Of a DNA stretch of 64,000 nt, positions 37,101 to 45,551 are shown in pieces. The DNA is from Mediterranea sp. (in: CFB group bacteria) (GTDB taxonomy: Bacteria > Bacteroidota > Bacteroidia > Bacteroidales > Bacteroidaceae), in assembly GCA_031261785.1 (NCBI GenBank), contig JAISIZ010000062.1, forward strand, positions 1 through 64,000, written 5' to 3'. The first letter of the stretch is position 1. Every line of letters begins with the position of its first letter. Made by a program: the position numbers and the translations under genes. Under the pieces are notes generated by a model that saw only the letters and a list, made by a program, of their open reading frames with translations, was not told the DNA's origin and did not search any database.

Positions 37101-38500
37101 AGAACAACAAGCTGTCCCTCTCGCTCGAGGAAATGGACGTGGTGGCTTTCCTCCACGACATCTTCCTGAGCTTCGGCGACGTGGCCGAGCAGAAACGGAT
37201 GAACTACGACTTTGTGCCATCCATCCCTTCGTACCGCATGTTCGCGGACAAAGGGAACCTCGACAAGGTGGCCTACAACCTGCTCTCCAACGCCTTCAAG
37301 TACACGCCCCAGGGCGGCACCATCACCTTCGCCGTGGAGGTGGACGAGGCGGCCGGGCTGTTGCGTTTCAGGGTCACCGACACGGGCGTAGGCATCCCGC
37401 GCGAGAAGCAGGGCGAGCTATTCAAGCGGTTCATGCAGAATAGCTTCTCGGGCGACAGCATTGGCGTGGGGCTGCACCTCACCCATGAGCTGGTGCTGGT
37501 GCACAAGGGTACCATCGAGTTTCAGGAGCGTGAGGGCGGAGGATCGGTGTTCACCGTCTGCCTGCCCACGGACAAGGAGGTGTACGAGGAACAGGATTTC
37601 CTCGTCTCGAGCCATCTCTGGCTGAAGGACGACGAGGAGCTTATGCCTGTCGTACAGGAGCCGGCGCCAACTCCCCCGGCAGCCGAAGCGAACAGCGATA
37701 CTCCCACTCCCGTCGACAACGACAGGCCGAAGATATTGGTCATTGAGGACGACGCCGACATCCGCGCCTTCCTGCGGGAGGAGCTAAGCGCCTTCTTCGA
37801 GGTGGAGACCGCGGCCGACGGCACTTCGGGGCTGGCCCGTGCCAAGGAGTATGACGCCGACCTCATCGTATGCGACGTGCTGATGCCCGGCCTGACGGGT
37901 TTCGAGGTGACGCGTGCCCTGAAGACCGATTTCGACACCAGCCACATCCCCATCATCCTGCTCACCGCCCTCAATTCGCCCGAGAAGCAGCAAGAGGGCA
38001 TCGAGTCCGGAGCCGACGCTTACCTGGCGAAGCCTTTCAGCCTCAAGCTTCTCCTTACCTATATATATAGGTTGATGGAGCAACGGGAGCGCCTGCGCGA
38101 GAAGTACTCGCGTGAGCCGGGACTGAACCGTCCACTGGCCGGCCTCTCGGCCCCCGACCGCGAGTTTGTCGCCCGCCTTGGCTTGGTGGTGGAGCAGAAC
38201 CTGGCACGGCAGGATTTCTCCATCGAAGAGTTTGCCCGCTTCATGAAGCTGGGACGAACGGTCTTCTACCGCAAGCTGAGTGGCATCACGGGTTACACTC
38301 CGAACGAATACCTGAGGGTGATGCGCATAAAGAAAGCTGCCGAGTTGCTGCTTAGCGAATATGAGCTTACGGTGGCCGAGGTCGCTTTCAAAGTAGGTAT
38401 CAAGGATCCGTTCTACTTCAGCAAATGTTTCAAGGCGCAGTTTGGCGTGTCGCCGAGTGCATACCAGAAAGGGATGAGGGCGGGTGAGGAGCCGGAGTAA
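34193..38500 (+). CDS. hybrid two-component system sensor/regulator (HTCS)
   Basis: This 1435-aa inner-membrane regulator senses a glycan breakdown product in the periplasm and activates a polysaccharide locus. The domains in order are: signal peptide; two seven-bladed propellers of Reg_prop repeats (about 30-770; for example LPNNSVRYIYQDSKGFLWMA); a Y_Y_Y domain (about 780-850); a membrane helix (about 867-887); HisKA with phospho-acceptor His916 in NISHEFRTPL; HATPase (about 1020-1130); a receiver with Asp1228 in VCDVLMPG; and an AraC-type HTH (about 1330-1430). All signalling residues are present. It lies just downstream of the susCD/PL11 run and is its probable regulator. Confidence 0.95.
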   Translation: MAYKKLLPILILFLLGQPWGALRAAIDFRSTQLNTSDGLPNNSVRYIYQDSKGFLWMATLNGLSRYDGNSFVTYRPEQGEDVSLVDNRIFAINEDKDGFLWINTTPEMFSCYDLRRSRFVDFTGCGELRQNYSALFVASNGDVWLSHSRNGCRQVRHGRDGQMTSTVYRVERGNLPDNQVEFVGEDNAGRIWIGTRSGLVSVAGGKYRIEERSKRFLFGQAYQGDMYFLTADGIVYRYRTTTGKLRQMGALPAQAVVTAPTGCFLRRGHWTILTTTGVYNYRFDSERVEPDPRLDIERGEVIRDNRGDYWIYNHTGHLTFVAANSDESKEFALISPDKIGYIDYERYHVVRDSRGIAWISTYGNGLFAYDPTEDRLEHFLSSADNMSHISSDFLLYVMEDRSGGIWVSSEYSGVSRISVEGGGTMRIYPESPELFDRSNTIRMLTRMPGGDIWVGTRKGGLYAFDANLRQKVSSQYFASNIYAITDDAQGRTWMGTRGGGLRIGDQWYRNNPTDPTTISNDNVFAIHRDRKDRMWVGTFGGGLDLAELGDDGKYRFRHFFQQTYGLRMTRVIEEDKDGMVWLGTSEGICVFHPDSLALDAENYRLFSYTNRKFCSNEIKCLYADGQGRMWVGTSGSGLNLCELADGGRELRYEHYGSAEGLANDVVQSILGDEHGNLWVATEYGISKFNVDNRSFENFFFSSYTLGNVYSENSACVSADGKLVFGTNYGMVSIDPDEMRASESFQPVVCTSIYVNGTLMTPQMEDSPLRQSPAYSDEIRLKHYQNSLLIDFSTFDYSENGRTKYKYWLENYDKEWSAPSSLNFASFKYLAPGEYVLHVKSCNSAGVWNEKETRLRLVIVPPIWRTGWAISLYALLLAALLYLSFRVFRNFNSLRNRVDVEKRLTEYKLVFFTNISHEFRTPLTLIQGTLEKIHREGGIPARWEYPLRIMDKNTQRLLRLINQLLEFRKMQNNKLSLSLEEMDVVAFLHDIFLSFGDVAEQKRMNYDFVPSIPSYRMFADKGNLDKVAYNLLSNAFKYTPQGGTITFAVEVDEAAGLLRFRVTDTGVGIPREKQGELFKRFMQNSFSGDSIGVGLHLTHELVLVHKGTIEFQEREGGGSVFTVCLPTDKEVYEEQDFLVSSHLWLKDDEELMPVVQEPAPTPPAAEANSDTPTPVDNDRPKILVIEDDADIRAFLREELSAFFEVETAADGTSGLARAKEYDADLIVCDVLMPGLTGFEVTRALKTDFDTSHIPIILLTALNSPEKQQEGIESGADAYLAKPFSLKLLLTYIYRLMEQRERLREKYSREPGLNRPLAGLSAPDREFVARLGLVVEQNLARQDFSIEEFARFMKLGRTVFYRKLSGITGYTPNEYLRVMRIKKAAELLLSEYELTVAEVAFKVGIKDPFYFSKCFKAQFGVSPSAYQKGMRAGEEPE

Positions 38501-38529
38501 GAATGGGGTTTGATGGAAGCGGCACGGCG

Positions 38530-39510
38530 TCAGATGGAGAGTTCCTTGAGTACGTTGACCAGATCGCGCTTGATGGGCTTGTCGTTTTTGATAGCCTTGC
38601 TGAAGGGGATGTACACCACCTCGTCGTTCTCGATGCCGATCATGACGTTGCGCTGGTCCTCCATGATGGCGTCGATGGCGGCGGCGCCGAGGCGGCTGGC
38701 CAGGATGCGGTCGTGTGCCGTGGGACTTCCGCCGCGCTGGAGGTGTCCGAGTATGGTGACACGTACGTCGTACTGCGGGTATTCGTTCTTCACGCGTTCG
38801 GCGTAGTGCATGGCTCCGCCAGTAACCTCGCTCTCGGCCACGATGACGATGCTGCTGTTTTTGGATTTGCGAAAGCCGTTCTTGATGAATTCTTCCAGCT
38901 GGTCGACTTCGGTGTTGAACTCGGGGATGATGGCGGCTTCGGCTCCGGAGGCGATGGCTCCGTTGAGGGCCAGGAATCCGGCGTCGCGTCCCATCACCTC
39001 GACGAAGAAGAGTCGCTCGTGCGAGGTGGCGGTGTCGCGGATCTTGTCGACGGCGTCGATGATGGTATTCAGTGCCGTGTCGTACCCGATGGTGGTGTCG
39101 GTGCCGTAGAGGTCGTTGTCGATGGTGCCTGGCAACCCGATGCAGGGCACGTCGAACTCTTGGGCGAAAATGCGCGCGCCCGTGAGCGAGCCGTCGCCTC
39201 CGATGATGACGAGGGCGTCGATGTTCTCGGCTTTCATGTTCTCGTAGGCCAGCTTGCGTCCCTCGGGCGTCATGAACTCTTGGCAGCGGGCGGTCTTGAG
39301 GATGGTGCCTCCCTGCTGGATGATGTTACTCACGTTCTGGCTCTTGAACTCCTTAATCTCGCCGGTGACCAATCCCCGATAGCCCCGGTATATCCCTTTA
39401 ACTTGCAATCCGTTGTAGATGGCCGAGCGGGTGACCGCCCTTATTGCCGCGTTCATTCCCGGGGCGTCGCCTCCGGACGTCAAGATGCCAATGCATTTAA
39501 TAGCTCCCAT
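38530..39510 (-). CDS. pfkA: ATP-dependent 6-phosphofructokinase
   Basis: This 326-aa glycolytic enzyme phosphorylates fructose 6-phosphate. Seen are the ATP loop [16 protein letters not shown] at residues 9-24, GGDGSLTGA near 103, the catalytic PGTIDND near 127, and [14 protein letters not shown] near 167. The length is normal. It is transcribed away from the HTCS side, converging with it over a 29-bp gap, and lies 117 bp downstream of cmk-ispH in the same direction. Confidence 0.96.
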   Translation of the reverse strand: MGAIKCIGILTSGGDAPGMNAAIRAVTRSAIYNGLQVKGIYRGYRGLVTGEIKEFKSQNVSNIIQQGGTILKTARCQEFMTPEGRKLAYENMKAENIDALVIIGGDGSLTGARIFAQEFDVPCIGLPGTIDNDLYGTDTTIGYDTALNTIIDAVDKIRDTATSHERLFFVEVMGRDAGFLALNGAIASGAEAAIIPEFNTEVDQLEEFIKNGFRKSKNSSIVIVAESEVTGGAMHYAERVKNEYPQYDVRVTILGHLQRGGSPTAHDRILASRLGAAAIDAIMEDQRNVMIGIENDEVVYIPFSKAIKNDKPIKRDLVNVLKELSI

Positions 39511-39627
39511 AATTTTATGATATACTTTATACTGTTTTCTATTTCTATTAGTTTTTTCCGATGCCGCGAAAGTACAATAAAAAGCTGAACGTTAGATTCA
39601 AGATCTCTTCATTCGTGCTACTTATTG

Positions 39628-41184
39628 TTAAATCGCCTCCCCAATGAGAGTCAGGATGTGGGTGCGCACTTTCTCCATGAGCCAGTTGGGGGTGGAGGTA
39701 GCTCCGCATATTCCGATGGACGCGGCTTGCCGGAGCAGGGTGGGGTCAATCTCTTCTTCGCTGTCGATGAGGTGCGAGTTGGGGTTGACGTCGAGGCACT
39801 CCTTGAAAAGCACCTTGCCGTTGGAGCTTTTCTTGCCGCTCACGAAGAAGACCAGTTCGTGTGTGGAGGCGAACTCACGGAGACGCGGCATGCGGTTGGC
39901 CACTTGCCTGCAGATGGTGTCGTAGTACTGGAAGGTGGTGCCGGGGGCGACGTTGCGGCGGAGGTAGTCGCCCAGCTCCTGGTATTCGTGCAGCGACTTG
40001 GTGGTTTGCGAGAAGAGGCGCACGCTCCGGCCGAGGTCGACCTTGCTCACTTCTTCGGGTGTCTCGAGCACGATGGCTTTCCCGTCGGTCTGTCCCACTA
40101 AACCCAATACTTCGGCATGTCCTTTCTTGCCGTAGATGACGATTTGCTTCCCGTCGTCGTCGTCCTGCTGAAATTCCCGCTTGATGCGTTTCTGTAGCTG
40201 GAGCACCACGGGGCAGGTGGCGTCGATGATCTCGATGTTGTTCTCGCGGGCGATCTGGTAAGTCTCGGGTGGCTCGCCGTGGGCGCGGAGCAGCACTCTG
40301 GCATTGTGCAGGTGTTTGAATTCGTCGCGGTTGATGCTGATGAGGCCTATCGTCTTGAGGCGTTCCACCTCCCGGCTGTTGTGCACGATGTCGCCGAGGC
40401 AATAGAGGGTGCCTCCCTTCGCCAGCTCCTCCTCGGCCTTGTTGATGGCTGTCACCACACCGAAGCAGAAGCCCGAGCTTTCGTCGATCTCTACCTCAAC
40501 ATGGCATACGTCGTTGTACCTCTCGAGCAGCCATGCCTGCTGCTGTTCGCGGGTGAGGTGGGTATTGTCCAGCAGGATGGCGTCGTCGGCCTTGCGCAGG
40601 GGGCTTACCTCCCTGTGCTGGTCGATGTAGTCGCGTTGCTTTACGTTCGCGAGCACTTGCTCGTAGTCGGCCTCGGCACCTTTGGCTTTCAGCTCGTCGT
40701 AGCGTCGCCGGGCGCGTACCTCGGGCGAGGCGGTGACGAAGATTTTCAGCTCGGCGGTGGGGAAGACGGTGGTGCCGATGTCGCGCCCGTCCATCACGAT
40801 GCCGCCTTCCTCGCCCATGGCCCGCTGCTGCTCCACCATCGCCTGGCGCACGAAGTCGAGGGCGCTGACGAGGCTTACCTTGGCCGAGACGTCCATGGAA
40901 CGTATCTGGCGTTCCACGCTCACGCCGTTGAGGAAAGTTTCGGGCAGACCCGTGTCGGGGTCGAGGTGGAAGGTGACGCGGATGTCCGGGAGTTCGCGCC
41001 TCAGGCGCCCGGTGTCGATCGTGTCGCCGTTGAAAATGCCGTTCCGCATGGCGTACAGGGTAACTGCCCTGTACATGGCTCCGCTATCTATATAGGTGTA
41101 CCCGATGGCACGGGCCAATCCTTTGGCCATGGTGCTCTTCCCGCAGGAGGAGAAACCATCGATTGCTATTCTTATCTTTTTCAT
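39628..41184 (-). CDS. cmk-ispH: fused cytidylate kinase / 4-hydroxy-3-methylbut-2-enyl diphosphate reductase
   Basis: One 518-aa frame contains two complete enzymes. Residues 1-225 are (d)CMP kinase: the P-loop [11 protein letters not shown] at 10-20, then [11 protein letters not shown] near 132. Residues about 229-518 are IspH, the last step of the non-mevalonate isoprenoid pathway, with its [4Fe-4S] cysteines Cys240 (SSGFCFGVV), Cys324 (DATCPVV) and Cys425 (YDTICRQ). At the junction ([17 protein letters not shown]) there is no stop and no in-frame ATG, GTG or TTG between residues 221 and 250, so IspH has no start of its own. In many bacteria the two are separate neighbouring genes. The upstream promoter at 41216-41247 would serve both activities. 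Confidence 0.93.
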   Translation of the reverse strand: MKKIRIAIDGFSSCGKSTMAKGLARAIGYTYIDSGAMYRAVTLYAMRNGIFNGDTIDTGRLRRELPDIRVTFHLDPDTGLPETFLNGVSVERQIRSMDVSAKVSLVSALDFVRQAMVEQQRAMGEEGGIVMDGRDIGTTVFPTAELKIFVTASPEVRARRRYDELKAKGAEADYEQVLANVKQRDYIDQHREVSPLRKADDAILLDNTHLTREQQQAWLLERYNDVCHVEVEIDESSGFCFGVVTAINKAEEELAKGGTLYCLGDIVHNSREVERLKTIGLISINRDEFKHLHNARVLLRAHGEPPETYQIARENNIEIIDATCPVVLQLQKRIKREFQQDDDDGKQIVIYGKKGHAEVLGLVGQTDGKAIVLETPEEVSKVDLGRSVRLFSQTTKSLHEYQELGDYLRRNVAPGTTFQYYDTICRQVANRMPRLREFASTHELVFFVSGKKSSNGKVLFKECLDVNPNSHLIDSEEEIDPTLLRQAASIGICGATSTPNWLMEKVRTHILTLIGEAI

Positions 41185-41215
41185 ATCCTGATTCTTCTTT
41201 TGCTTAATTCGGCGT

Positions 41216-41247
41216 CAAAGATACGCTTATTTTGGCTCATGCGCAAT
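41216..41247 (-). promoter_or_regulatory. promoter of cmk-ispH
   Basis: On the minus strand a perfect -7 box TATCTTTG (41223-41216) is preceded by ATTG (41247-41244) with a 20-bp spacer. It lies 31 bp upstream of the ATG. The -33 region overlaps one copy of the 14-bp repeat CATGCGCAATAGTC. Confidence 0.7.
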
Positions 41248-41795
41248 AGTCGGTGAATGAGCGGATCAATGACTAACGCCAACTCCTTGCTTCTGGGCGT
41301 GGCAAGTATAGTCTGCAAACAGGTCTGCGAGTACCTATCGGAGACGCGAAAGCTTCATGCAAACCCGTATGAGACGAGAAGCCCGGGCTTTTTTCTCCAT
41401 TCCCGAAATGTGATTACAAAAGCCCGAACTTTTTTCTCCATTCCCGAAATGTGATTACAAAAGCCCGAGCTTTTTTCTCCATTCCCGAAATGTGATTACA
41501 AAAGCTCGGGCTTTTTTCTTCATTCCCGAAATGTGATTACAAAAGCCCTGGCTTTTTTCTCCATTCCCGAAATGTGATTACAAAAGCCCGGGCTTCCAGC
41601 TTTTCGCAAATCTGCGATTGACGTTTTTCGGTCTCGCAAAACCTCCATGCGGCATGCGTATAGCTTTCTTGGCTCCACGGACTATTGCGCATGGGCTGGA
41701 TTGAAGGCGTAGGCGATCTGCTATTCTACTTCTATCGTTGCCGTGTAATATTTGGTTGGTCATGAGGCTGATTCCTCCATGGACTATTGCGCATG
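41238..41795. repeat. three 14-bp repeats bracketing array B
   Basis: GACTATTGCGCATG occurs at 41680-41693 and 41782-41795, and its exact reverse complement at 41238-41251. The two plus-strand copies also share CTCCA upstream. The outer two copies bracket the whole array B region in inverted orientation. Between 41664 and 41923 no gene is seen. Confidence 0.8.
41377..41597. repeat. 41-bp palindromic tandem array B
   Basis: Six units begin at 41377, 41418, 41459, 41500, 41541 and 41582 (exact 41-bp period); the first begins GAGAAGCCCGGGCTT and the last is the core only. All five complete spacers here read AAATGTGATT, whereas array A has AAATCTGATT. The left flank (41334-41376, with GACGCGAAAGCTTCATGC) matches that of array C, and the right flank (to about 41663, with AAACCTCCATGCGG) matches arrays A and C. 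The array lies between divergent cmk-ispH and tonB. Confidence 0.95.
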
Positions 41796-41923
41796 TCCCC
41801 TTACTTTAAAGACAAACCATCGCTTCGCCTCAGAAAAAGCTTCAAAAGAGGCCGAAAGATTTAAAAATATAAAAAAAGAGAAGATAAATGGCACCGCGGG
41901 AAACAGCTTCTATATAAATGCCC

Positions 41924-41931
41924 TATATTTG
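41924..41931 (+). promoter_or_regulatory. -7 promoter box of tonB
   Basis: A perfect TATATTTG lies 55 bp upstream of the tonB ATG. No clear -33 TTTG is seen. Confidence 0.55.
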
Positions 41932-41986
41932 CGGTAGAAGATAAGGATTGACACTTTTTTATTAATCATTATATTCATTTAATTGT

Positions 41987-42670
41987 ATGGAAGTTAAAAA
42001 ATCACCCAAAGCTGACCTCGAAGGCAAGAAGTCTACGTGGTTGCTTGTCGGCTATGTGATCGTATTGGCTTTCTTGTTCGTGGCGTTCGAATGGACCCAG
42101 CGTGACAAGCAAATCGATATGACTGGTGCCGTCGCAGATGTAATTGCGGAACAAGAAATTGTCCCTATCACCGAAACCCCTGAACAACCGGCGCCGCCTC
42201 CACCAGAGGCTCCCAAGGTGGCCGAATTGCTGGAAATCGTGGACGATAAGACCGAAGTGGACGACGCGACCATGATTACCAACGAAGATAACGCCCAACC
42301 CGTGGAAGTGAAATGGACCGCCCCCGTGGTTCAGGAAGAGGCTCCCGAGGAGACCGAAATCTTCGAAGTCGTGGAGAAGATGCCGTCGTTCCCTGGCGGT
42401 GACGCGGCGTTGATGGCGTATATGAATAAAAGCATCAAATACCCGACTATCGCTGCCGAGAACGGTACGCAAGGACGCGTCATCATACAGTTCGTGGTCA
42501 ATCGCGACGGTAGTATCGTCGACGCCACGGTTATGCGTAGCGTAGACCCCTACTTGGACAAGGAGGCGATGCGCGTGGTAAACACCATGCCTAAGTGGAA
42601 TCCGGGCATGCAACGCGGAAAAGCCGTGCGTGTGAAATTTACGATTCCTGTGACATTCAGATTGCAGTAA
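41987..42670 (+). CDS. tonB: TonB energy transducer
   Basis: This 227-aa inner-membrane protein spans the periplasm to drive TonB-dependent transporters such as the SusC proteins of this window. It has one N-terminal membrane helix (about residues 17-36, STWLLVGYVIVLAFLFVAFE), a short proline/glutamate-rich spacer (TPEQPAPPPPEAPK near 62-75) and a TonB_C domain (about 135-227, with FPGGDAALMAYM and GRVIIQFVVNRDG). A strong terminator follows, so it is a single-gene unit. exbB/exbD are 3.6 kb away. Confidence 0.92.
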   Translation: MEVKKSPKADLEGKKSTWLLVGYVIVLAFLFVAFEWTQRDKQIDMTGAVADVIAEQEIVPITETPEQPAPPPPEAPKVAELLEIVDDKTEVDDATMITNEDNAQPVEVKWTAPVVQEEAPEETEIFEVVEKMPSFPGGDAALMAYMNKSIKYPTIAAENGTQGRVIIQFVVNRDGSIVDATVMRSVDPYLDKEAMRVVNTMPKWNPGMQRGKAVRVKFTIPVTFRLQ

Positions 42671-42685
42671 TCTGTCGTACTTAAT

Positions 42686-42718
42686 AGAGAGGCTGCTTCG
42701 GAAGCAGCCTCTCTTTTT
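42686..42718 (+). terminator. intrinsic terminator of tonB
   Basis: The perfect stem GAGAGGCTGCTTC / GAAGCAGCCTCTC is followed by five T residues, 16 bp after the tonB stop. Confidence 0.92.
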
Positions 42719-42777
42719 ATCCTGTCGTCATCTTCTATTTTATTTGTTTTAGAATCCCTTCCCCCTAAACAATCAAC

Positions 42778-43752
42778 ATGTACACTACCTCCCAACTGTT
42801 GGATAAGATCAACCGACGTCTCTCGGAGTTCTCGTTGGAGAGAGAACCAAACACCCTTTATCAGCCCATCCGTTACGAACTCTCGCTGGGAGGCAAACGC
42901 ATACGTCCGGTGCTGATGCTGATGGCGTACAACCTTTATCGGGAGGACGTGAGCCAGGCGTACGCTCCCGCCATAGGCATAGAGATCTACCACAACCACA
43001 CGCTGTTGCACGACGACGTGATGGATCGCGCCGACCTCCGCAGGGGGAAGCCCACCGTGCACAAGGTGTGGGGCGACAACACGGCCATACTCTCGGGCGA
43101 CGCGATGCTGATCCTGGCATTCAGGCAGATGACCCTCGTGCTCCCCGAGTATCAGAGGGAGGTGATGAATATATTCAGCCAGACGGCTTTGGAAATTTGC
43201 GAGGGACAGCAATTGGACATGGATTTCGAGTCGCGCTCCGGCGTGTCGGAAGGGGAGTACATTGAGATGATCCGCCTGAAGACGGGCGTATTGCTGGCCG
43301 CCAGCCTACATATAGGAGCCTTATTGGCCGGCGCTTCGGCCGAAGACGCGAAGAATCTCTACCAATTTGGCATGCAGATCGGTATCGCCTTCCAGCTGCA
43401 AGACGACCTGCTCGACGTGTATGGAGACCCGGTCGTGTTTGGCAAGGAGATAGGCGGCGACATCCTGTGCAACAAGAAAACGTATATGCTGATCCAGGCC
43501 TGGAACCGCGCCGACGAGGCGCAACGGAAAGAGCTGAAGCAGTGGATGGACGCCGCCGACTACCTGCCGCTCGAGAAGATTGCGGCGATGACCCGGCTGT
43601 ACGACCAACTGGGGATTCGCGAAGCCTGTGAGCGTAAGATGCGGACGCATTACGAGCTGGCCATGGAGAAGCTGGCGGCCGTGAGTGTCGACGAGGAGAG
43701 AAAGCGTGAATTGAAAAGCCTGACCGAACGGCTCATGTATCGGCAGGCGTAA
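42778..43752 (+). CDS. polyprenyl (trans-isoprenyl) diphosphate synthase
   Basis: This 324-aa enzyme condenses isopentenyl diphosphate onto allylic diphosphates. The first aspartate-rich motif is DDVMD at residues 79-83, followed by RRGKPTVHKVWG, and the second is FQLQDDLLDVYGD near 215. The product length (farnesyl to octaprenyl) cannot be fixed from the sequence alone. It uses the isoprenoid units whose last step is the IspH half of the fused gene at 39628. Confidence 0.92.
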   Translation: MYTTSQLLDKINRRLSEFSLEREPNTLYQPIRYELSLGGKRIRPVLMLMAYNLYREDVSQAYAPAIGIEIYHNHTLLHDDVMDRADLRRGKPTVHKVWGDNTAILSGDAMLILAFRQMTLVLPEYQREVMNIFSQTALEICEGQQLDMDFESRSGVSEGEYIEMIRLKTGVLLAASLHIGALLAGASAEDAKNLYQFGMQIGIAFQLQDDLLDVYGDPVVFGKEIGGDILCNKKTYMLIQAWNRADEAQRKELKQWMDAADYLPLEKIAAMTRLYDQLGIREACERKMRTHYELAMEKLAAVSVDEERKRELKSLTERLMYRQA

Positions 43753-43772
43753 CCTATACCTAAAAGACCGAA

Positions 43773-44483
43773 ATGCCATATCGACGATTACCGAATACCG
43801 ACCAAGCCCGCTGCCGGGCGCTGAAGACCGTGGTGGCCAAAGCGGATCAACTCAACGTGAACGATTTGCCTATTTCACTGAAGACATTGTCGGAAGCGCG
43901 TAACTTCTCACAGAAGTTCGAAGCCGCGCGAGGCTATTATTCCCAATGCTACGCCAACCAGGCGCGAGCCAGCCGTAAACACCAGGAAAACGTGAGGATG
44001 GCCCGCCTCTATGTATCCCACTTCATACAGGTGCTCAACCTGTCGGTGCTGCGCGACGAGATCAAACTGTCGCAAAAACGACTCTACGGACTGCCCGACG
44101 CCAACGTGGTGCCCGACCTGCTCAGCGAACCCGCCCTCGCCGAATGGGGACGAAAGATCATCGCCGGCGAGCGGCAACGCACCTCACAAGGGGGAGGCAT
44201 CCCCATCTACAACCCCACGATAGCGAGAGTGCAGGTGCACTACGACATCTTCATGGAGAGCTACGAAAAGCAGAAGGGACTCCAGTCGCTCACCAACCGG
44301 AGCCTCGAGGCGTTGGCGGCTATGCGCGGGAGAGCCGATGAGCTGATTCTCGACGCCTGGAACCAGATAGAGGCCAAGTACCAAGATGTACTTCCCAACG
44401 AGCTGAGGCTGAAAAAATGCCGCGATTATGGCTTGGTGTATTATTATCGTACCAGCGAGAAATCGCTGAGCGAGAACGATTAA
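43773..44483 (+). CDS. conserved hypothetical protein, helical
   Basis: This 236-aa soluble protein has no signal peptide or membrane segment. It begins MPYRRLPNTDQARCRALKTV. It is predicted mainly alpha-helical with a charged, basic N-terminal half, and appears to have two similar halves: LSEARNFSQKFEAARGYYS... and ARVQVHYDIFMESYEKQKG.... The C-terminus contains ELRLKKCRDYGLVYYYR. It resembles an unnamed conserved protein of Bacteroidales known from many genomes (from memory of the N-terminal pattern). It lies 20 bp after the polyprenyl synthase and 9 bp before tatD, so it is probably in their operon. No function can be assigned. Confidence 0.8.
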   Translation: MPYRRLPNTDQARCRALKTVVAKADQLNVNDLPISLKTLSEARNFSQKFEAARGYYSQCYANQARASRKHQENVRMARLYVSHFIQVLNLSVLRDEIKLSQKRLYGLPDANVVPDLLSEPALAEWGRKIIAGERQRTSQGGGIPIYNPTIARVQVHYDIFMESYEKQKGLQSLTNRSLEALAAMRGRADELILDAWNQIEAKYQDVLPNELRLKKCRDYGLVYYYRTSEKSLSEND

Positions 44484-44492
44484 ACTCTCCGT

Positions 44493-45269
44493 ATGCTGGT
44501 CGACACCCATTCCCATCTTTTTCTCGAAGAGTTCGACGACGACTTGCCGCAGGTGATGGAACGGGCGGTGGATGCCGGGGTATCTGCCATCTTCATGCCC
44601 AACATCGACAGCACGACGGTGGTGTCGTTGCTGGCTGTCTGCGACCGCTATCCCGGACTGTGCCGTCCCATGATGGGGCTTCACCCTACCTCCGTGGACG
44701 CTGGGTACGAGGCCGAACTGGCCGTTGTCAGGCGGTACCTCGAGGCTTCCAGCCGTTTCGTGGCGGTGGGCGAGATCGGTATCGACCTCTATTGGGACAA
44801 GACGTTCCTGCGGGAGCAGCTTGCCGCCTTCGAGACCCAGGTGAGATGGGCGCTCGAGTTCGACCTCCCCATCGTGATCCATTCGCGCGAAGCGGGTGAC
44901 TATATATATAATGTATTAGCACCCTATAAAGAGACTATGTTGCGAGGGATTTTCCACAGCTTTACGGGAACGGCGGAAGAGGCTGCCCGACTGCTGGAAT
45001 TCAACCGTTTCCTGGTCGGCGTCAACGGCATTGTCACGTTTAAGAAGTCCACTTTGCCCGATGCCCTGCGTGCGATTCCTTTGGAACGTATCGTGCTTGA
45101 GACCGATTCGCCCTATCTCGCCCCCGTCCCCCATCGCGGCAAGCGGAACGAGAGTGCCTACGTAAAGGATGTGTTGGAAAAGGTGGCGGAAATCTATCGG
45201 ATGCCGGCGGAAGAAGTGGCTGCGATAACCTCCGCGAACGCGCTTAGGATGTATGGAAGTGACGTATAG
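44493..45269 (+). CDS. tatD: TatD family metal-dependent hydrolase (DNase)
   Basis: This 258-aa TIM-barrel hydrolase of the TatD/YcfH family comprises metal-dependent deoxyribonucleases. Metal ligands visible are DTHSHLF at residues 4-10, EIGIDLYWDK near 93, IVIHSREAGDY near 127, HSFTGTAEEA near 153 and ETDSPYLAPVPHRGKRN near 204. The length is normal. It is the last gene before tRNA-Ser. Confidence 0.93.
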   Translation: MLVDTHSHLFLEEFDDDLPQVMERAVDAGVSAIFMPNIDSTTVVSLLAVCDRYPGLCRPMMGLHPTSVDAGYEAELAVVRRYLEASSRFVAVGEIGIDLYWDKTFLREQLAAFETQVRWALEFDLPIVIHSREAGDYIYNVLAPYKETMLRGIFHSFTGTAEEAARLLEFNRFLVGVNGIVTFKKSTLPDALRAIPLERIVLETDSPYLAPVPHRGKRNESAYVKDVLEKVAEIYRMPAEEVAAITSANALRMYGSDV

Positions 45270-45356
45270 GAGGGCGAAAGGTTTTAAAATATATTAATTT
45301 GGGGTATTTATTCGATATTAAAGAGGCATAATGCTTCACGGATAGAAAAAAAAGGA

Positions 45357-45364
45357 TACATTTG
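45357..45364 (+). promoter_or_regulatory. -7 promoter box of tRNA-Ser
   Basis: A perfect TACATTTG lies 25 bp before the mature tRNA 5' end. Confidence 0.6.
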
Positions 45365-45389
45365 TAGCTGAATTCGGAGAAAACCGTTT

Positions 45390-45477
45390 GGAGAGATGCT
45401 CGAGTGGTTGAAGAGGCACGCCTGGAAAGCGTGTATACGCCAAAAGTGTATCGGGGGTTCGAATCCCCCTCTCTCCG
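45390..45477 (+). tRNA. tRNA-Ser (GGA)
   Basis: An 88-nt class II tRNA. The acceptor stem is GGAGAGA paired with TCTCTCC, with discriminator G at 45477 and no encoded CCA. The anticodon loop CTGGAAA has anticodon GGA at 45424-45426, reading UCC and UCU. The long variable arm and the T-loop GGTTCGAATC fit tRNA-Ser. Confidence 0.96.
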
Positions 45478-45551
45478 CAGTGAAAGGATAAGCTGTAAAT
45501 AATTCAATAAAATAGTAATCAAATTATTTAATCTTAAAAATTAGACACACA

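Noticed and set aside
38503-39588. Plus-strand open frame over pfkA
   Set aside because: The minus strand encodes a full-length phosphofructokinase with all its motifs.
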